Shown here: piece after piece, positions 11,701 to 22,140 of the stretch
Position numbering within the stretch: position 1 is the stretch's first letter
Layout: every line of letters starts with the position of its first letter
Source of the DNA: Notospermus geniculatus
Taxonomy: Eukaryota > Nemertea > Pilidiophora > Heteronemertea > Lineidae
Direction of reading: 5' to 3'
Assembly (NCBI GenBank): GCA_002633025.1
Contig: NMRB01002780.1
Span: 1 to 64,000 of the forward strand
DNA: 64,000 nt
The notes under the pieces: generated by a model
Told to the model about the DNA's origin: nothing
The model's input: only the letters and a program-made list of their open reading frames with translations
Database searches by the model: none
Made by a program: the position numbers and the translations under genes

Positions 11701-14700
11701 TTCGTAACCGCTGGAGCTAATGATCTGAAACTTGGTACATATATACCCCTAGGTCAGATGACCCACGACACCAAGTTTCGGTCCGATTCGACTCTCAGTT
11801 TGGCCACCAGGTGGCGGAAACCAAAAACACAAAAAGTACAATAACTCCTGAACTAATGACTAGATCATCTTCAAATTTTTATCATAGGTGTAGCTAATAA
11901 GGATACATAANNNNNNNNNNNNNNNNNNNNNNNNNNNNNNNNNNNNNNNNNNNNNNNNNNNNNNNNNNNNNNNNNNNNNNNNNNNNNNNNNNNNNNNNNN
12001 NNNNNNNNNNNNNNNNNNNNNNNNNNNNNNNNNNNNNNNNNNNNNNNNNNNNNNNNNNNNNNNNNNNNNNNNNNNNNNNNNNNNNNNNNNNNNNNNNNNN
12101 NNNNNNNNNNNNNNNNNNNNNNNNNNNNNNNNNNNNNNNNNNNNNNNNNNNNNNNNNNNNNNNNNNNNNNNNNNNNNNNNNNNNNNNNNNNNNNNNNNNN
12201 NNNNNNNNNNNNNNNNNNNNNNNNNNNNNNNNNNNNNNNNNNNNNNNNNNNNNNNNNNNNNNNNNNNNNNNNNNNNNNNNNNNNNNNNNNNNNNNNNNNN
12301 NNNNNNNNNNATGTGAAGTTGCAGCCCGATCGGACATCTAATATGGCCGCCAGGTGGCATAACCCAAAAATCATCAAAGTCTTTTCTGGGAATGACTTGA
12401 CCCAGATTGCTCATAACTGATATGTACCTCCCTCTGTCATTAGACTATTATGTCCAACCCAGTGAGCACATGGTCCATGGACCATTTCATTTGATACATG
12501 TATTATTTTGCCTCATCACAGGTGGAAAAGGAGAAATATGAGAAGGGTGTTCAGTGGCTTCATGAGCTCATGTATCAAGTACAGTTCACGGAAGACAGGG
12601 TCAAAATCATCAGTACAAAGATGGCGAATGATGTTTCCCGCTTGAAGAGGAACGGTGGGATGGTGGTGAAGACGATGTTAGCTGGATTAAACTTTAACAA
12701 GAGTGAGTAATCATTGGGAGTCAAAGTATTTGTATTTGATTTTTCCATCAGAGCCGAAGCCATATCGTTATTGGCCCAGGCATGCCAGGTAAGTACGGAC
12801 AAGGCCATCTCAAGCTTCTCATGTTCCTTACTTGGATGGGTCTTTACTTGCCTTTGCAAAGGACAAGGTACAAGGCACCACGGCTTACTGTCCCGTACAA
12901 TATTTGAAGTGCCATAGGAAGTACCGGTAACCTGAAAGATTACTGTCAAATTCCCTGACAGTTAACAGAGGCGTGACACAAGTTGGCAGTTTTTAAGTTC
13001 TGTCCTATGGTGATAAACCATGTAATCTCAATTGTATCTTTCTTCTATGTCCAAAATGTAGAGCAGAAAAAGCGACACACAAAATGACAGGCACTTTCTA
13101 GCAGAGATCTCAGAAGTGAATGAAGATGTCTACCAGAAAGTACCTGAGGAAGACCCCGGTTGGGGTTGAAAATCTGCAAGATTTGGAGACAACTTTACTT
13201 CTACTGTTATCTTTTTTCTCTCTCAGAGAGTAACCAGTGGGCCGCCAACATGATGAGGCAGCAGAAATTCCTGACCAAACTACTGGAGGATGTGGAGAAG
13301 GACCCCAAGGAGGTGAGTCATGTGATGGAAGGATCTCCATCAAAAACTGGTACCAGTACAATGGAACCTTTAGCATGGTTGGTCAGACAGGAGGAACACG
13401 TGTAACTTCAAACGGGTTCACCTACCCCCAGTTTCGGAGGTTACAAAAGCATCCCTGCCCTGTTCGGGAGCCCTAGGTGCCTCCTGCCACTTTCTGAAGG
13501 TTTGCATTCAATCCAATTTGAAGGAGTTTATGAAGACCCCCTGCCCAATTCAGGAGGTTGCGAATGAATACATCTCTGCCCTGTTCAGGAGGTTATGAAT
13601 GCATTTCTGCCCTGTTCAGGAGGTTCTGAATGCTCCCTTCCCTGTTTGGGAGGGTGGGGGTAAATGCACCTGCATCATTCAGAGGGTCATGGACCTGCCC
13701 ATTGTTCATCAGGAGGGTAAGTTATGTATCTCTTACTTATCATCATTCAGGTTCTCAACAACTTGAAAAGTCTGAGTGAAGTTCTTGGCAAACCCTCCAA
13801 CTTCACGGTCCACATGGCAGCAGATGTGGAAAAGTTATCATTGGATACGACACCTCAAGCACCATGGAGACAGTTCCTGCCAAAAGGGGTCGAAAAACCC
13901 TCGGGAGATGCAGAGTAAGGACTCGATTTCATGTGCCCTTAGGCCCAGCATCCATAGTCTGTTCCCTTGTGGCATGTTCCCTTGTTCCGTGGACCCGAGC
14001 CGTTAGGACAATGAGACCTGGCCTTGTGTCCTATGGGAACGGCCGGTAAGCAAATCAAAGGTCCATTCTCTCTGCAATGCATCACAAGGTCGCAAGTGAA
14101 CAGGGAACAAGGAAACATGCCACAAGGGAACAGCCTATGGATACACGGCCTTACGGCCCCAGTCTGCCAAATGAGTGCCAAAACCACGCAAGTCCAGAAG
14201 TCCAGGACTTGCGTGGTTTTAGCACTATGTCCCATTGGACCATCGCCGCATTTTTCAAACTGGTTAATTTCCAGCACCTGAAGCTAAATCCAGGGTTGGC
14301 CGATTTGCATAATGGAATACAACCTTTCTACTGATTAATGTTAATATGGAATGTCTTTTTCTCCAGGACAGCAGTCGTCCCTTCATATGAACTCTACGAC
14401 AGCACATCAGACCTTCACGGCTTGATCTGTGGCGTTGGAAGTGTGGAATCCAACTATCTGACCCAGAGCGTCCCGTGTGTGAAGTCATACGAAGACCCTG
14501 ACCTCCCTGCGATAATGGTCTACATTCAGTATCTGACCCAACTCGAGGGACCCATGTGGAGGCAGATCCGTGGTCTTGGTTTATCATATCACTACAGTAT
14601 CAGCGTACAGCCCGAGTCTGGCCTACTTTTCTTTGTGCTCTACAAGTCTTCACAGCTGGTGGCGGCCTACAAACAAGCCAAGGAAATCATTGTAAGCTTA

Positions 14701-16154
14701 ATTATGCTGAAGGGGTGAATGTCATCCACTCTGAATCCTAACCCCTGGCCCCTATCCCACAACCCTTGATACCTGGCCTCCTACCCCTGACCCCTAAAGC
14801 CTACTCCTAATCCTAACCCTCACAGGCAGCGGTTACCCTAGATACTGGGTAGGGGCATGCGCGTGCACTTTTTAGCGCACCTTAAATGGAAAGGCCTGAT
14901 AAGCCATGGCCTCCATGTCAGTATGGATGACGTTGTGGCAAGCAGTCACTTATTCAGTGCTGCGTAACACGTTTATTTCAGGATGGGTACCTCTCCCATC
15001 AGACACCGTTCACCGAGGTTGAACTCGAGACGTCAAAGAGTAGCTTGATATTTGAGATCATTGAAAGAGAGACGACCGTATCTGATGCCTCCGTGCAATC
15101 TCTACTTTCCTACTTCAGAGGAGTACACAAGGACTATAATAGGTTGGTAACACAGCGGCCACTTTTGATTCTTTGGCTCAATTCATACTTCCTGCTGACT
15201 GTTTTGCAGAAGAGAAAATGCTTTGTTATTTCTCGCAACACTCCAGGAAGTTAATTCTACAACCGTTTCAACACGGTCTTTTAACAAGTTGCCAGAAATA
15301 GGAACATTAGCATCTTGTTGAAAGGTGTTAAAAGACTCAGTGGGAGGTGTTGAAAGGGGGTTACATGCTTCAATACCTTTCAACTTTCAACAGCTTTCAA
15401 CAAGTTGAATCGTGTAAACCCAAAACCCTGTGAAAACCGCACTGGTCACCGCAAACCACGGCGGAGTCCGCTGTTGTGAAAACGGGGCATTATACCCAAT
15501 TTTGCCCCCTCATATAGAAGGTTATTTTGTGTTTTTGCAGGGAATTATTACAGAAAGTCTCCGCAGTGACGCTAGAAGACTTGGAGATGGTCGGAGCCAA
15601 GTATTTCCTCACCTTGTTTGATCCTTCAAAGTCTAACATAGCCATCTGCTGTCATCCAAACAAGGTGACAGAGATCAAGGAGGGCTTCAAAACTGAGTAA
15701 GTGGCGTAGAGATCCGACTTCTGGTTGGGCATCAGGGACTGAAGCGGTCCTGGCACTGGGTTGGGGGAAGAAGCAGCAGCTTCCCTTCCAGGTGTGGATC
15801 ATCATCTTTTCTGATTTTGACTGGAAATTCCAACGAAATTACTGATTGTGATATTGCTGTCGTGTAACAATTTCCTTAAATAGCGTACTGACGGTTGAAT
15901 CTTGCTAAAAAATATATTATTTTGAGATTCCGGTTCTAGATTGTTCTGGAATTTGTTTAGTTTGACCTACCGGTACTACAGGTAACATAGCTTTTGTCTC
16001 ACAGTTTCCTGAGGTCAAACTTCATCCTGTTCAAACACCATTTTATACTCATTTCATAGAAAGTTGTGAAATACCAAGTTTGTTTCTTTACAGGTTTGGC
16101 CGAGAGCTGAAGGTCCTGGAGTCGTTAGATCAAGGTTTACTCGTCGAGATGTAA
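2701..16154 (+). CDS. M16-family metalloprotease, C05D11.1/YOL098C-like (22 exons, complete)
   Basis: Twenty-two exons join in one frame into 1042 residues plus TAA, close to the ~1000 residues usual for this inverse-zincin subfamily. Exons: 2701-2854, 4116-4198, 4388-4546, 5129-5338, 5683-5805, 6164-6415, 6565-6656, 6941-7043, 7360-7434, 7785-7895, 8675-8818, 9018-9200, 9453-9555, 9809-9939, 10313-10384, 12522-12702, 13227-13312, 13751-13914, 14367-14691, 14982-15142, 15541-15696, 16094-16154. All introns are GT-AG. The zinc motif HTLEH is at residues 63-67 in the context GLPHTLEHLVFMGSEEYP. The third ligand is probably a Glu near residues 146-156 (GEGDNAGVVYCE). The C-terminal half carries the second M16 fold (MWRQIRGLGLSYHY). 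The start is the first ATG in frame, inside AAGATGGCCGCC. By family, it degrades peptides; substrate and location are not shown here. The 400-N gap lies in intron 15, and the frame is kept across it. Confidence 0.93.
3716..3812. repeat. 33-bp minisatellite, 3 copies
   Basis: Unit contains ATCACGTCTCAGGTCCCAAG; palindromic parts (AGGTCC / GGACCT, CACGTGATCACGT). In M16 intron 1. Confidence 0.85.
4679..4858 (-). repeat. 5S-rRNA-like composite SINE in M16 intron 3
   Basis: Minus strand: CTTTATGGTCTAGTGGCTGG, then AGCTAGAAGTTAAGCAACGG, then ATCACTACGTGGATGGGTGA CCGG. The last two resemble the 5S rRNA internal control region (AGCTAAGCA ... TACTTGGATGGG(T/A)GACCG). A 3'-part copy follows at about 4930-5002. 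Confidence 0.6.
5468..5598. repeat. 32-bp minisatellite, 4 copies, M16 intron 4
   Basis: Unit CCTCCACACAAGAGATCCTT + CCACTCGAATGA. It accounts for the long overlapping open frames on both strands here. Confidence 0.9.
8024..8133. mobile_element. Foldback MITE in M16 intron 10
   Basis: Long hairpin with ends AGGCCTTTCCGTTTGACGGG and its inverse and an arm GCATGTGCCTCGCAAACAA. Flanks GTTATTCC/GCTATTCT agree at six of eight bases, a possible decayed target duplication. A half copy lies near 14856-14900. Confidence 0.75.
8305..8505 (+). repeat. SINE family 2, headless copy in M16 intron 10
   Basis: CATGGGACAGTAAGCCTTGG, CATCCAAGTGAGGAACATGA and CCCTGACGG match the body of the full copy at 48462-48705. 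Confidence 0.75.
9640..9781 (-). repeat. tRNA-derived SINE, family 1, in M16 intron 13
   Basis: Read on the minus strand: A-box-like GGTGTAGTGGTTCGGG, then B box GGGTTCGAATCCC, then a core with GACTTTGGGCAAGTCTCTTT and a tail CACCCAGGTGTATAAATGGG. Ends 27 bases before an exon. Confidence 0.8.
10497..10576. mobile_element. Foldback repeat in M16 intron 15
   Basis: Inverted repeat: TGTCACATAGGTATTCATTG and its inverse are separated by about 20 bases. It lies inside a wider stretch with outer inverted ends ACCCTTTCA / TGAAAGGGT (about 10435-10752). Confidence 0.6.
10798..10950. mobile_element. AGCGAATCG-type MITE, diverged copy
   Basis: Starts TTAAAGCGAATCGACAG and ends CACTTCGCTTAAA, with an interior like the two copies at 18503-18966 (GTAAACA words, AGCCAATCAGAATGCA). 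Confidence 0.6.
11280..11482. mobile_element. TIR MITE (GTGACC...GGTCAC), M16 intron 15
   Basis: Ends ATGTGACCCCCTCCAGC and GCTAGATCCGGTCACAT. Closely related to 35401-35600, and in part to about 9265-9400. Confidence 0.7.
11611..12475. mobile_element. Dispersed repeat with AGCTCACTGGG end, contains 400-N gap
   Basis: Begins TTTTTAGCTCACTGGGGTGA and closes near ACCCAGTGAGCA. It includes an Arg-codon-like CGTCGTCGTCGT run and GTTTCGGTCCGATTCG. A short inverted piece with the same words lies at 18970-19052. The gap (11911-12310) is inside it. Confidence 0.55.
11911..12310. other. Assembly gap of 400 N
   Basis: Lies in intron 15 of the M16 gene, inside a dispersed repeat. The flanking exons are both in phase 0 and the protein reads on, so no exon need be hidden here. 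Confidence 1.
12745..12912 (-). repeat. SINE family 2, headless minus copy in M16 intron 16
   Basis: Inverse of the same body (ATGTTCCTTACTTGGATGGG, AAGGCACCACGG). It lies shortly after the exon ending at 12702. Confidence 0.75.
13430..13720. repeat. Degenerate tandem repeat, M16 intron 17
   Basis: Repeated CTGCCCTGTTCAGGAGGTT-like units with changing spacers. No coding signal. Confidence 0.75.
13940..14160. repeat. Inverted repeat in M16 intron 18
   Basis: CTGTTCCCTTGTGGCATG and CATGCCACAAGGGAACAG face each other across about 150 bases, next to CCATAG / CTATGG. A second perfect hairpin (AAAACCACGCAAGTCC and inverse) follows at about 14181-14222. Confidence 0.65.
14706..14856 (+). repeat. 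Dispersed repeat (GCTGAAGGGGTGAATGTCAT) in M16 intron 19
   Basis: C-rich body with CCTAACCCCTGGCCC. Other copies: 44281-44645 (with a nested SINE) and a short one at 52964-53030. Confidence 0.75.
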
Positions 16155-16239
16155 GACACAAAACATGGATCATGAAACTATTCTTGGGATTCTTAACTAT
16201 TTAGGCGCCAAGTTTTTCTAATTTTTCAGCACTTTCAAT

Positions 16240-17719
16240 GCCAGTGATAATTTCAATTAAAAGGGACCAACAGGCAGCTTGCTCATAGCCATGTTGATGT
16301 GCTAATTACACCGGTTGGTTGGCATGAGAATCGAACTCAGACATGTATTGGAAGTAAACTGCTCTAAACATCAACATTTGAGCCGAAATCTGTCGGTGTC
16401 AATGGGGTTGTAGCCATTTTGTTTCTATCATTGGGGTGGCGCTGCGACGGTATCCACTTTTCCACTGTGACGTTGTACGGAACGTCAGTGTCACGTCAGC
16501 GTTGTGGCTTCATGCTCGCACCTCGTATTGCCACGGAGATGACGTTGATACGGTTGCAGCAACATCTTACCGTGGAGAAGTGGCGATGTCCTCATTCCTA
16601 GCACCACTTGTGATAAAGTGACCGCGCTGATATAAGGCTTAAAGCCAGCTGCCTATCAGGTCTTCTTAAGCTGACAAACCATCAGTTTCTTAAATTTCAC
16701 AGAAACTCAGTCATATGTAGGTGCCTATTGAAAAATCACTCACTCAGCAGCTTCAAACAAAACAGTTGACTCCATGACTGGCTTCAGTTACATTTCAAGC
16801 TGTTTTAACCCTTAGAGCGCCGGGTTTGTTCAACTTTTCATTCCCGCGTGACCGGGCTTTTTTTCGAAAAAATTTTTTTCCGAAAAAAGAAAAAAAATTG
16901 CAAAAAATGCATGTGTTTTGAAATTTACATCTGATCTTCTACAACCCCAAGCGATATGACTGGTATTCATAAAAGTTTGNGCTAATGATAATTTCAATTA
17001 AAAGGGACCAACAGGCAGCTTGCTCATAGCCATGTTGATGTGCTCATTACACCGACTGGTTGGCATGAGAATCTAACTCAGACATGTATTCCAAGTAAAC
17101 TGCACCAAACATCAACGTTTGAGCCGAAATCTGTCGGTGTCAATGGGGTTGTAGCCATTTTGTTTCTATCATCGGGGTGGCGCTGCGACGGTATCCACTT
17201 GTCCACTGTGACGTTGTACGGAACGTCAGTGTCACGTCAGCGTGTGGCTTCATGCTCGCACCTCGTATTGCCACGGAGATGACGTTGATACGGTTGCAGC
17301 AACATCTTACCGTGGAGAAGTGGCGATGTCCTCATTCCTAGCACCACTTGTGATAAAGTGACCGCGCTGATATAAGGCTTAAAGCCAGCTGCCTATCAGG
17401 TCTTCTTAAGCTGACAAACCATCAGTTTCTTAAATTTCACAGAAACTCAGTCATATGTAGGTGCCTATTGAAAAATCACTCACTCAGCAGCTTCAAACAA
17501 AACAGTTGACTCCATGACTGGCTTCAGTTACATTTCAAGCTGTTTTAACCCTTAGAGCGCCGGGTTTGTTCAACTTTTCATTCCCGCGTGACCGGGCTTT
17601 TTTTCGAAAAAATTTTTTTCCGAAAAAAGAAAAAAAATTGCAAAAAATGCATGTGTTTTGAAATTTACATCTGATCTTCTACAACCCCAAGCGATATGAC
17701 TGGTATTCATAAAAGTTTG
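16240..17719. repeat. 740-bp direct duplication joined by a single N
   Basis: 16240-16979 and 16981-17719 are almost identical, with N at 16980 exactly at the joint. Contains a homopolymer-rich TTTTTTTCGAAAAAA stretch. It lies just past the M16 stop codon, so it may include its 3'UTR. Probably an allelic or gap-closing artefact. Confidence 0.9.
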
Positions 17720-17799
17720 CAGATGCTTTTACTTAATATTTGTACAGCGAGGTACAATGTAAATGTACTACAAAACATGAAGTAAAAGCATTTGCTACA
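17718..17799. mobile_element. Short palindromic MITE, second copy
   Basis: TTGCAGATGCTTTTACTT ... AAGTAAAAGCATTTGCTA. Same ends and length as 41697-41780. It lies just beyond the second copy of the 740-bp duplication. Confidence 0.65.
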
Positions 17800-18179
17800 G
17801 TATGATTATTTTCAGCCCATGTACATGTAACAAATTGTAGCAAAAATCGGCAAAAAACTTGTGAATCATTTTAATTTGATCAAATGTTAATGTGCATTCA
17901 CATTTCGGACATTTTAATTTGTTCCAGTGAGTCACAAGGGTGATTACATCCGCCATTTCTGGTGACTGATCAGTCGCCGCCAGGTACAGGGTTCCTGAGG
18001 GTCTTGAAAAACATTGAAACTCTTTGAATTTAAAAGTGTTATTACCCCAACCTACGAAGTTGTTTGAGTATTAGAGCAATTTCAACGAATAGTTGGAACT
18101 ATTTGACATCATGCCGTGGGTGCCAGCCTCGGTGTGATTCGCCTCGGTGTGACAACTACAAACTCGCTTGCAAATTGCC

Positions 18180-18362
18180 AAATGTCGTCTTTGAAAAAAG
18201 TGGACTTTGAAAAAGATTCCGACTTTGAAAAAAGAGGTCGCCTTTGAAAAAGATGTCAACTTTGAAAGCGAAGTCGACTTGGAAATAGTCGACTTTGAAA
18301 AAAGATATCGACTTTGAAAAAGTTGTCGACTTTGAAAATATTCTTGACTTTGAAAAAACGGC
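18180..18362. repeat. GTCGACTTTGAAAAAG tandem repeat
   Basis: About ten 16-20-base units (TTTGAAAAAGATGTCGAC). Produces an artefactual Phe/Ser/Lys-rich minus frame. Confidence 0.85.
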
Positions 18363-18502
18363 GTGCCATACTCTTCACCCTTGACATTTTGCCTCCTCAA
18401 TTCCACTCGCAGCGGCTTTTGTCATTTTATCACGCTCAGCCCCACTGCTGTCATCAAAAATATTTCAGTACAACATATTTCACCCAAAAACATATTCAAC
18501 GT

Positions 18503-18690
18503 TAAAGCGAATCGATAGCGGATTTTGTTTACATTTGGCTGGTGTTTGTAAACACAAAATTCAGCCAATCAAAATGCACGAAAATTTCTTTGTTGACATT
18601 CTGGAGAAGTTTGTTTACATTTTTTCCTGGAAATTCGTCCCCTTTCAAATTCTATTTCTAAATCAATTTTTCGCTTTCGATTCGCTTTAA
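18503..18690. mobile_element. AGCGAATCG-type MITE, copy with TTAA ends
   Basis: TTAA-AGCGAATCGATAGCGG at one end and TTTCGATTCGCT-TTAA at the other. The TTAA on both sides fits a piggyBac/Kolobok-type target duplication. No coding capacity. Confidence 0.7.
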
Positions 18691-18775
18691 GCATACCTGT
18701 GTTCTTTATTACTTTATATAAAATCCTTCATTTTACAGCATAATTCGACAAAAAACAATAATTGTTTGTTACATG

Positions 18776-18966
18776 TAAAGCGAATCGACAGCGGATTTTG
18801 TTTACATTTGGTTGGCATTTGTAAACACAAAGTTCAGCCAATCAGAATGCACGAAAATTTCTTTATTGACATTCTGGATAAGTTTGTTTACATTTTTTCC
18901 CGAAAATTCGTCCCCTTTCAAATTCTATTTCTAAATCAATTTTTTTTCGATTTCGATTCGCTTTAA
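18776..18966. mobile_element. AGCGAATCG-type MITE, second nearby copy
   Basis: Nearly the same sequence as 18503-18690, in the same orientation, with ends TAAAGCGAATCGACAGCGG and CGATTTCGATTCGCTTTA. Confidence 0.7.
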
Positions 18967-19069
18967 ATTGTTCCAGCGGTTACAAAATGTGCCCTGCTAA
19001 CGGACGACGACGGACGCTGCACCATGACAAAAACTCACAGGTGAGCTAAAAATGATCAAATCTAAAACA

Positions 19070-19635
19070 ATTCCCCATGAGCGCATGCGATAACGCGAAA
19101 ATATCACATTTTTTAAGACTTTTAAAAAATGCGCATTCTTAGCGTTTTAGGGTTATTTGCGTGCGCTCATGCGGAACCAATGGGAAAAAAATGATCAAAT
19201 TTAAAATGGTTGCACACGCGAATAACCCCAAAACGCGAATATTCGCATTTTTTAAGACTTTAAAAAAATGCGAAGTTTTAGGGTTATTCGCGTGCGCTCA
19301 TGCGGAACCAATGGGAAAAGGAAAAATGATCAAATTTAAAACGGTTCCGCATGAGCGCACGCAAATAACACCAAACACAGAAATATAGCATTTTTAAAGA
19401 CTTTTTTAAAAATGCACAGTTTTGGGGTTATTCGCGTGCGCTCATGCGGAACCAATGGGAAAAGGAAAAAACGATCAAATTTAAAACGGTTCCGCATGAG
19501 CGCACGCGAATAACCCCAAACGCGAAAATATCGCATTTTTAAAGACTTTTTAAAAAATGCACAGTTTTGGGGTTATTCGCGTGCGCTCATGCGGAACCAG
19601 TGGGAAAAGAAAAAAATGATCAAATTTAAAACGGT
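19070..19635. repeat. Palindromic repeat block, left of Helitron ORF
   Basis: Alternating direct and inverted copies of a unit containing GGTTATTCGCGTGCGCTCAT, an AT-rich GATCAAATTTAAAACGGTT piece and its reverse complement, and a TTTTTAAGACTTTTTAAAAA spacer. About four to five units of roughly 130 bases. The same unit reappears on the other side of the ORF. Confidence 0.85.
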
Positions 19636-19639
19636 NGAA

Positions 19640-21981
19640 TCAAAACGTGAGCTAGAAAGAATTAAGAACAAGATGCGAATGAAAATGGCCAGAGAAGATG
19701 AATCAAAACGTTGCCAAGAAAGAACTAAAAACAAGGTGCAAATGAAAATAGCAAGACAAGATAAATCAAAACGTTGCGAAGAAAGAATTAAGAACAAGAT
19801 GCGAATGAAAATGGCTAGAGAAGATGAATCAAAACGTTGTCAAGAAAAAACTAAGAACAAGGTGCAAATGAAAATAGCAAGACAAGATAAATCAAAACGT
19901 TGCCAAGAAAGAATTAAGAACAAGATGCGAATGAAAATGGCTAGAGAAGATGAATCAAAACGTTGCCAAGAAAGAACTAAGAACAAGATGCAAATGAAAA
20001 CAGCTAGAAAAGATGAATCAAAACGTTGCCAAGAAAGAACTAAGAACAAGATGCAAATGAAAATAGCTAGACAAGATGAATCAAAACGTTGCCAAGAAAG
20101 AACTAAGAACAAGATCCAAATGAAAAGAGCTAGACAAGATGAATCAATACGTTGCCAAGAAAGAACTAAGAACAAGATGCAAATGAAAACAGCTAGACAA
20201 GATGAATCAAAACGCCAACAAGAAAAAATTAAAGATAAACTCTATCGACAGAAAACAAGGCAAATACAGTCCCGACTCTCTGTTGAAAAAACCGCTGATA
20301 CTATGAGAAAAAAACGAAAGCGAGAAGAAAAAACATTCATAGAGCATGAAAACAGACAAAAAGCTACTAAACGTATGAAGAAATCTCATGACTCAAGTGT
20401 AACAACAAACAGTCGCTCTAATAATGATGACAGTAATATTTCTTTTTCTCAAAAAAGAAAATATGGCTCAACACTAAATGAAAATATCAATATATTTAGC
20501 AATTTAACTTCACATGGTCCTGTATTTGTTTGTGCATCTTGCCAGCAAACTTGGTTTGAACATTCAGTCACACCATCTGAAAAATGGCCGCACAATTTCA
20601 ATTCTACATTTGTTAAAAATGTATTAACTGGAATGACTTCTGTAGATAATAAACAGTGGTTATGCAACACCTGCTTAGATTCCTTGAAATGCGGCAAAGT
20701 TCCCAAATTAGCTGTTGTCAATGGCATGGGATTCCCACCAAAACCACCAGAACTCAATCTTCATCAGCTTGAAGAACGATTGATTGCCTTGAGAATACCT
20801 TTTATGCAAATCAGACAGTTACCACGAGGTTCACAGTTGTCTTTGAAAGGATCGGTTGTGAATGTACCAACAGATGTCCAAACGACAGTTAATTCTCTAC
20901 CAAGAACAGTTGATGAAACTGCCACAATTCCTATTAAGCTTAAGAGAAAGTTATCCTACACTCATGCTGTGACAACAGAAAATGTCAGACCTGTAGCAAT
21001 CATTACTGCACTTCATTATTTGATCAATCATAGTAAACTTTATCAGGATGCAAATATTACAGTGAACAATAGGTGCGTTCACACTGAAATCGATTTGAAG
21101 CCGATTTCCGCAAAACGTTCTACGGAAAACGGTGCGAGTGTGACCCACCCGTTTTCACACCGTTATCAAATCGATTCAGAGACGCGCCACACTCAATTCG
21201 CATTAAAAATGTGCCATCTGTGAGCTCCCGTCTCAACCAAGGCAGGGCGGATCAAGATCATGTACGAAAGGAGGAAAGGATGAGATTTGTCGTGCTTCAA
21301 GGCTTTCAATTAGGTTCTGCACTGTTCTGCAGTCCTGTTGTAACCACCACGTGTTTGCAGCAATTCTTAGATCGGGATGTTGCGCCGTCCATGTTGGCCA
21401 ACTGTTCATAAATCTGCTCGTCTCGCCAGATGGAAAGTAATGCAAGCCTCTCTTTCCCGTTGCCAGCCGTGATCCAAACGGAGGAAAACCCGAAAAAATT
21501 GATGATATAGGACCACCGCCTAGTGATTTTTATCAGTGAAAACAGACCGCCAAACCGTAAGCACAGCAGAAGATGGCCACTGCGCCTGCGTAAAACGCAT
21601 TCAGGGCGTCACACACAAATCGATACCGTTTTAACTGAACCGGTTTGGCTTAAATCGGTGTGAAAACGCATCAGTGCACCGTTTTCGTTAAAACGGTGTC
21701 AAATCGATTTAAAGGGTCTCTAGTGTGGCACCTTAAAACGATTTAACCTTTTAAATCGGTTTGAAACCGTTGTAAAAGCCTAGTGTGAACGCACCTTATG
21801 ATTGGCAACAGAGTTTCCCACCTGAAATCGAAGAGGAAAGTGAAAATAATGAACCTGAAGAGAGCAATGAACCTAATGATCAAGAAGATGATATTGATCA
21901 CGTTGATCGTCTCATGGAAGAATTTACAAAAGAAATGAGAAACAGAATGATTGGCACAATGAATGACAATGCAACTGGCTN
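19640..21981 (+). pseudogene. Helitron-type N-terminal ORF (zinc finger + DUF6570-like), broken
   Basis: An open frame runs to about 21070 and continues after an insertion at 21797-21981. It starts with about nine copies of a 63-bp/21-residue basic repeat (core DESKRCQERTKNKMQMK), like the Arg/Lys-rich leaders of Helitron proteins. A Cys-rich segment follows (FVCASCQQTWFEHSV, WLCNTCLDSLKCGKVP). Next is the conserved block GMGFPPKPPELNLHQLEERL, IPFMQIRQLPRGSQLSLKG and NVPTDVQTTVNSLPR, typical of Helitron-associated DUF6570 proteins. An acidic stretch (ESENNEPEESNEPNDQ) comes after the insertion. The Rep HUH nuclease and PIF1-like helicase parts are absent, so it cannot be an autonomous element. 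Single Ns mark both ends (19636, 21981). The true start is unknown because the 5' end runs into repeat DNA. Confidence 0.72.
21071..21796. mobile_element. 726-bp TIR element inserted in the Helitron ORF
   Basis: It begins AGGTGCGTTCACACT and ends with the exact reverse complement AGTGTGAACGCACCT. Subterminal inverted blocks rich in AATCGATTT/AAACGGTT words follow. It has no transposase that I recognise; a 70-residue minus-strand ORF at 21233-21445 is of unknown meaning. A clean target-site duplication is not evident (flanks AAT and TAT), so the superfamily is open; PIF/Harbinger-like 3-bp duplication is possible. Confidence 0.75.
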
Positions 21982-22140
21982 TTTTTTAAGACTTTTTAAA
22001 AAATGTACAGTTTTGGGGTTATTCACGTGCGCTCATGCGGAACCAATGGGAAAAGGAAAAAATGATATAATTTAAAACGGTTCCGCATGAGCGCACGCGA
22101 ATAACCCCAAAACGCTAAAAATGCGCATTTTTTAAGCTTT
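21982..22140. repeat. Palindromic repeat block, right of Helitron ORF
   Basis: One copy of the same unit as at 19070-19635: TTTTTTAAGAC, then GCGCTCATGCGGAACCAATG, then its inverse. It abuts the ORF through a single N, so ORF and repeats form a repeat-ORF-repeat sandwich. Confidence 0.85.

Noticed and set aside
18071-18406. Phe/Ser/Lys-rich minus ORF
   Set aside because: Produced by the GTCGACTTTGAAAAAG tandem repeat.
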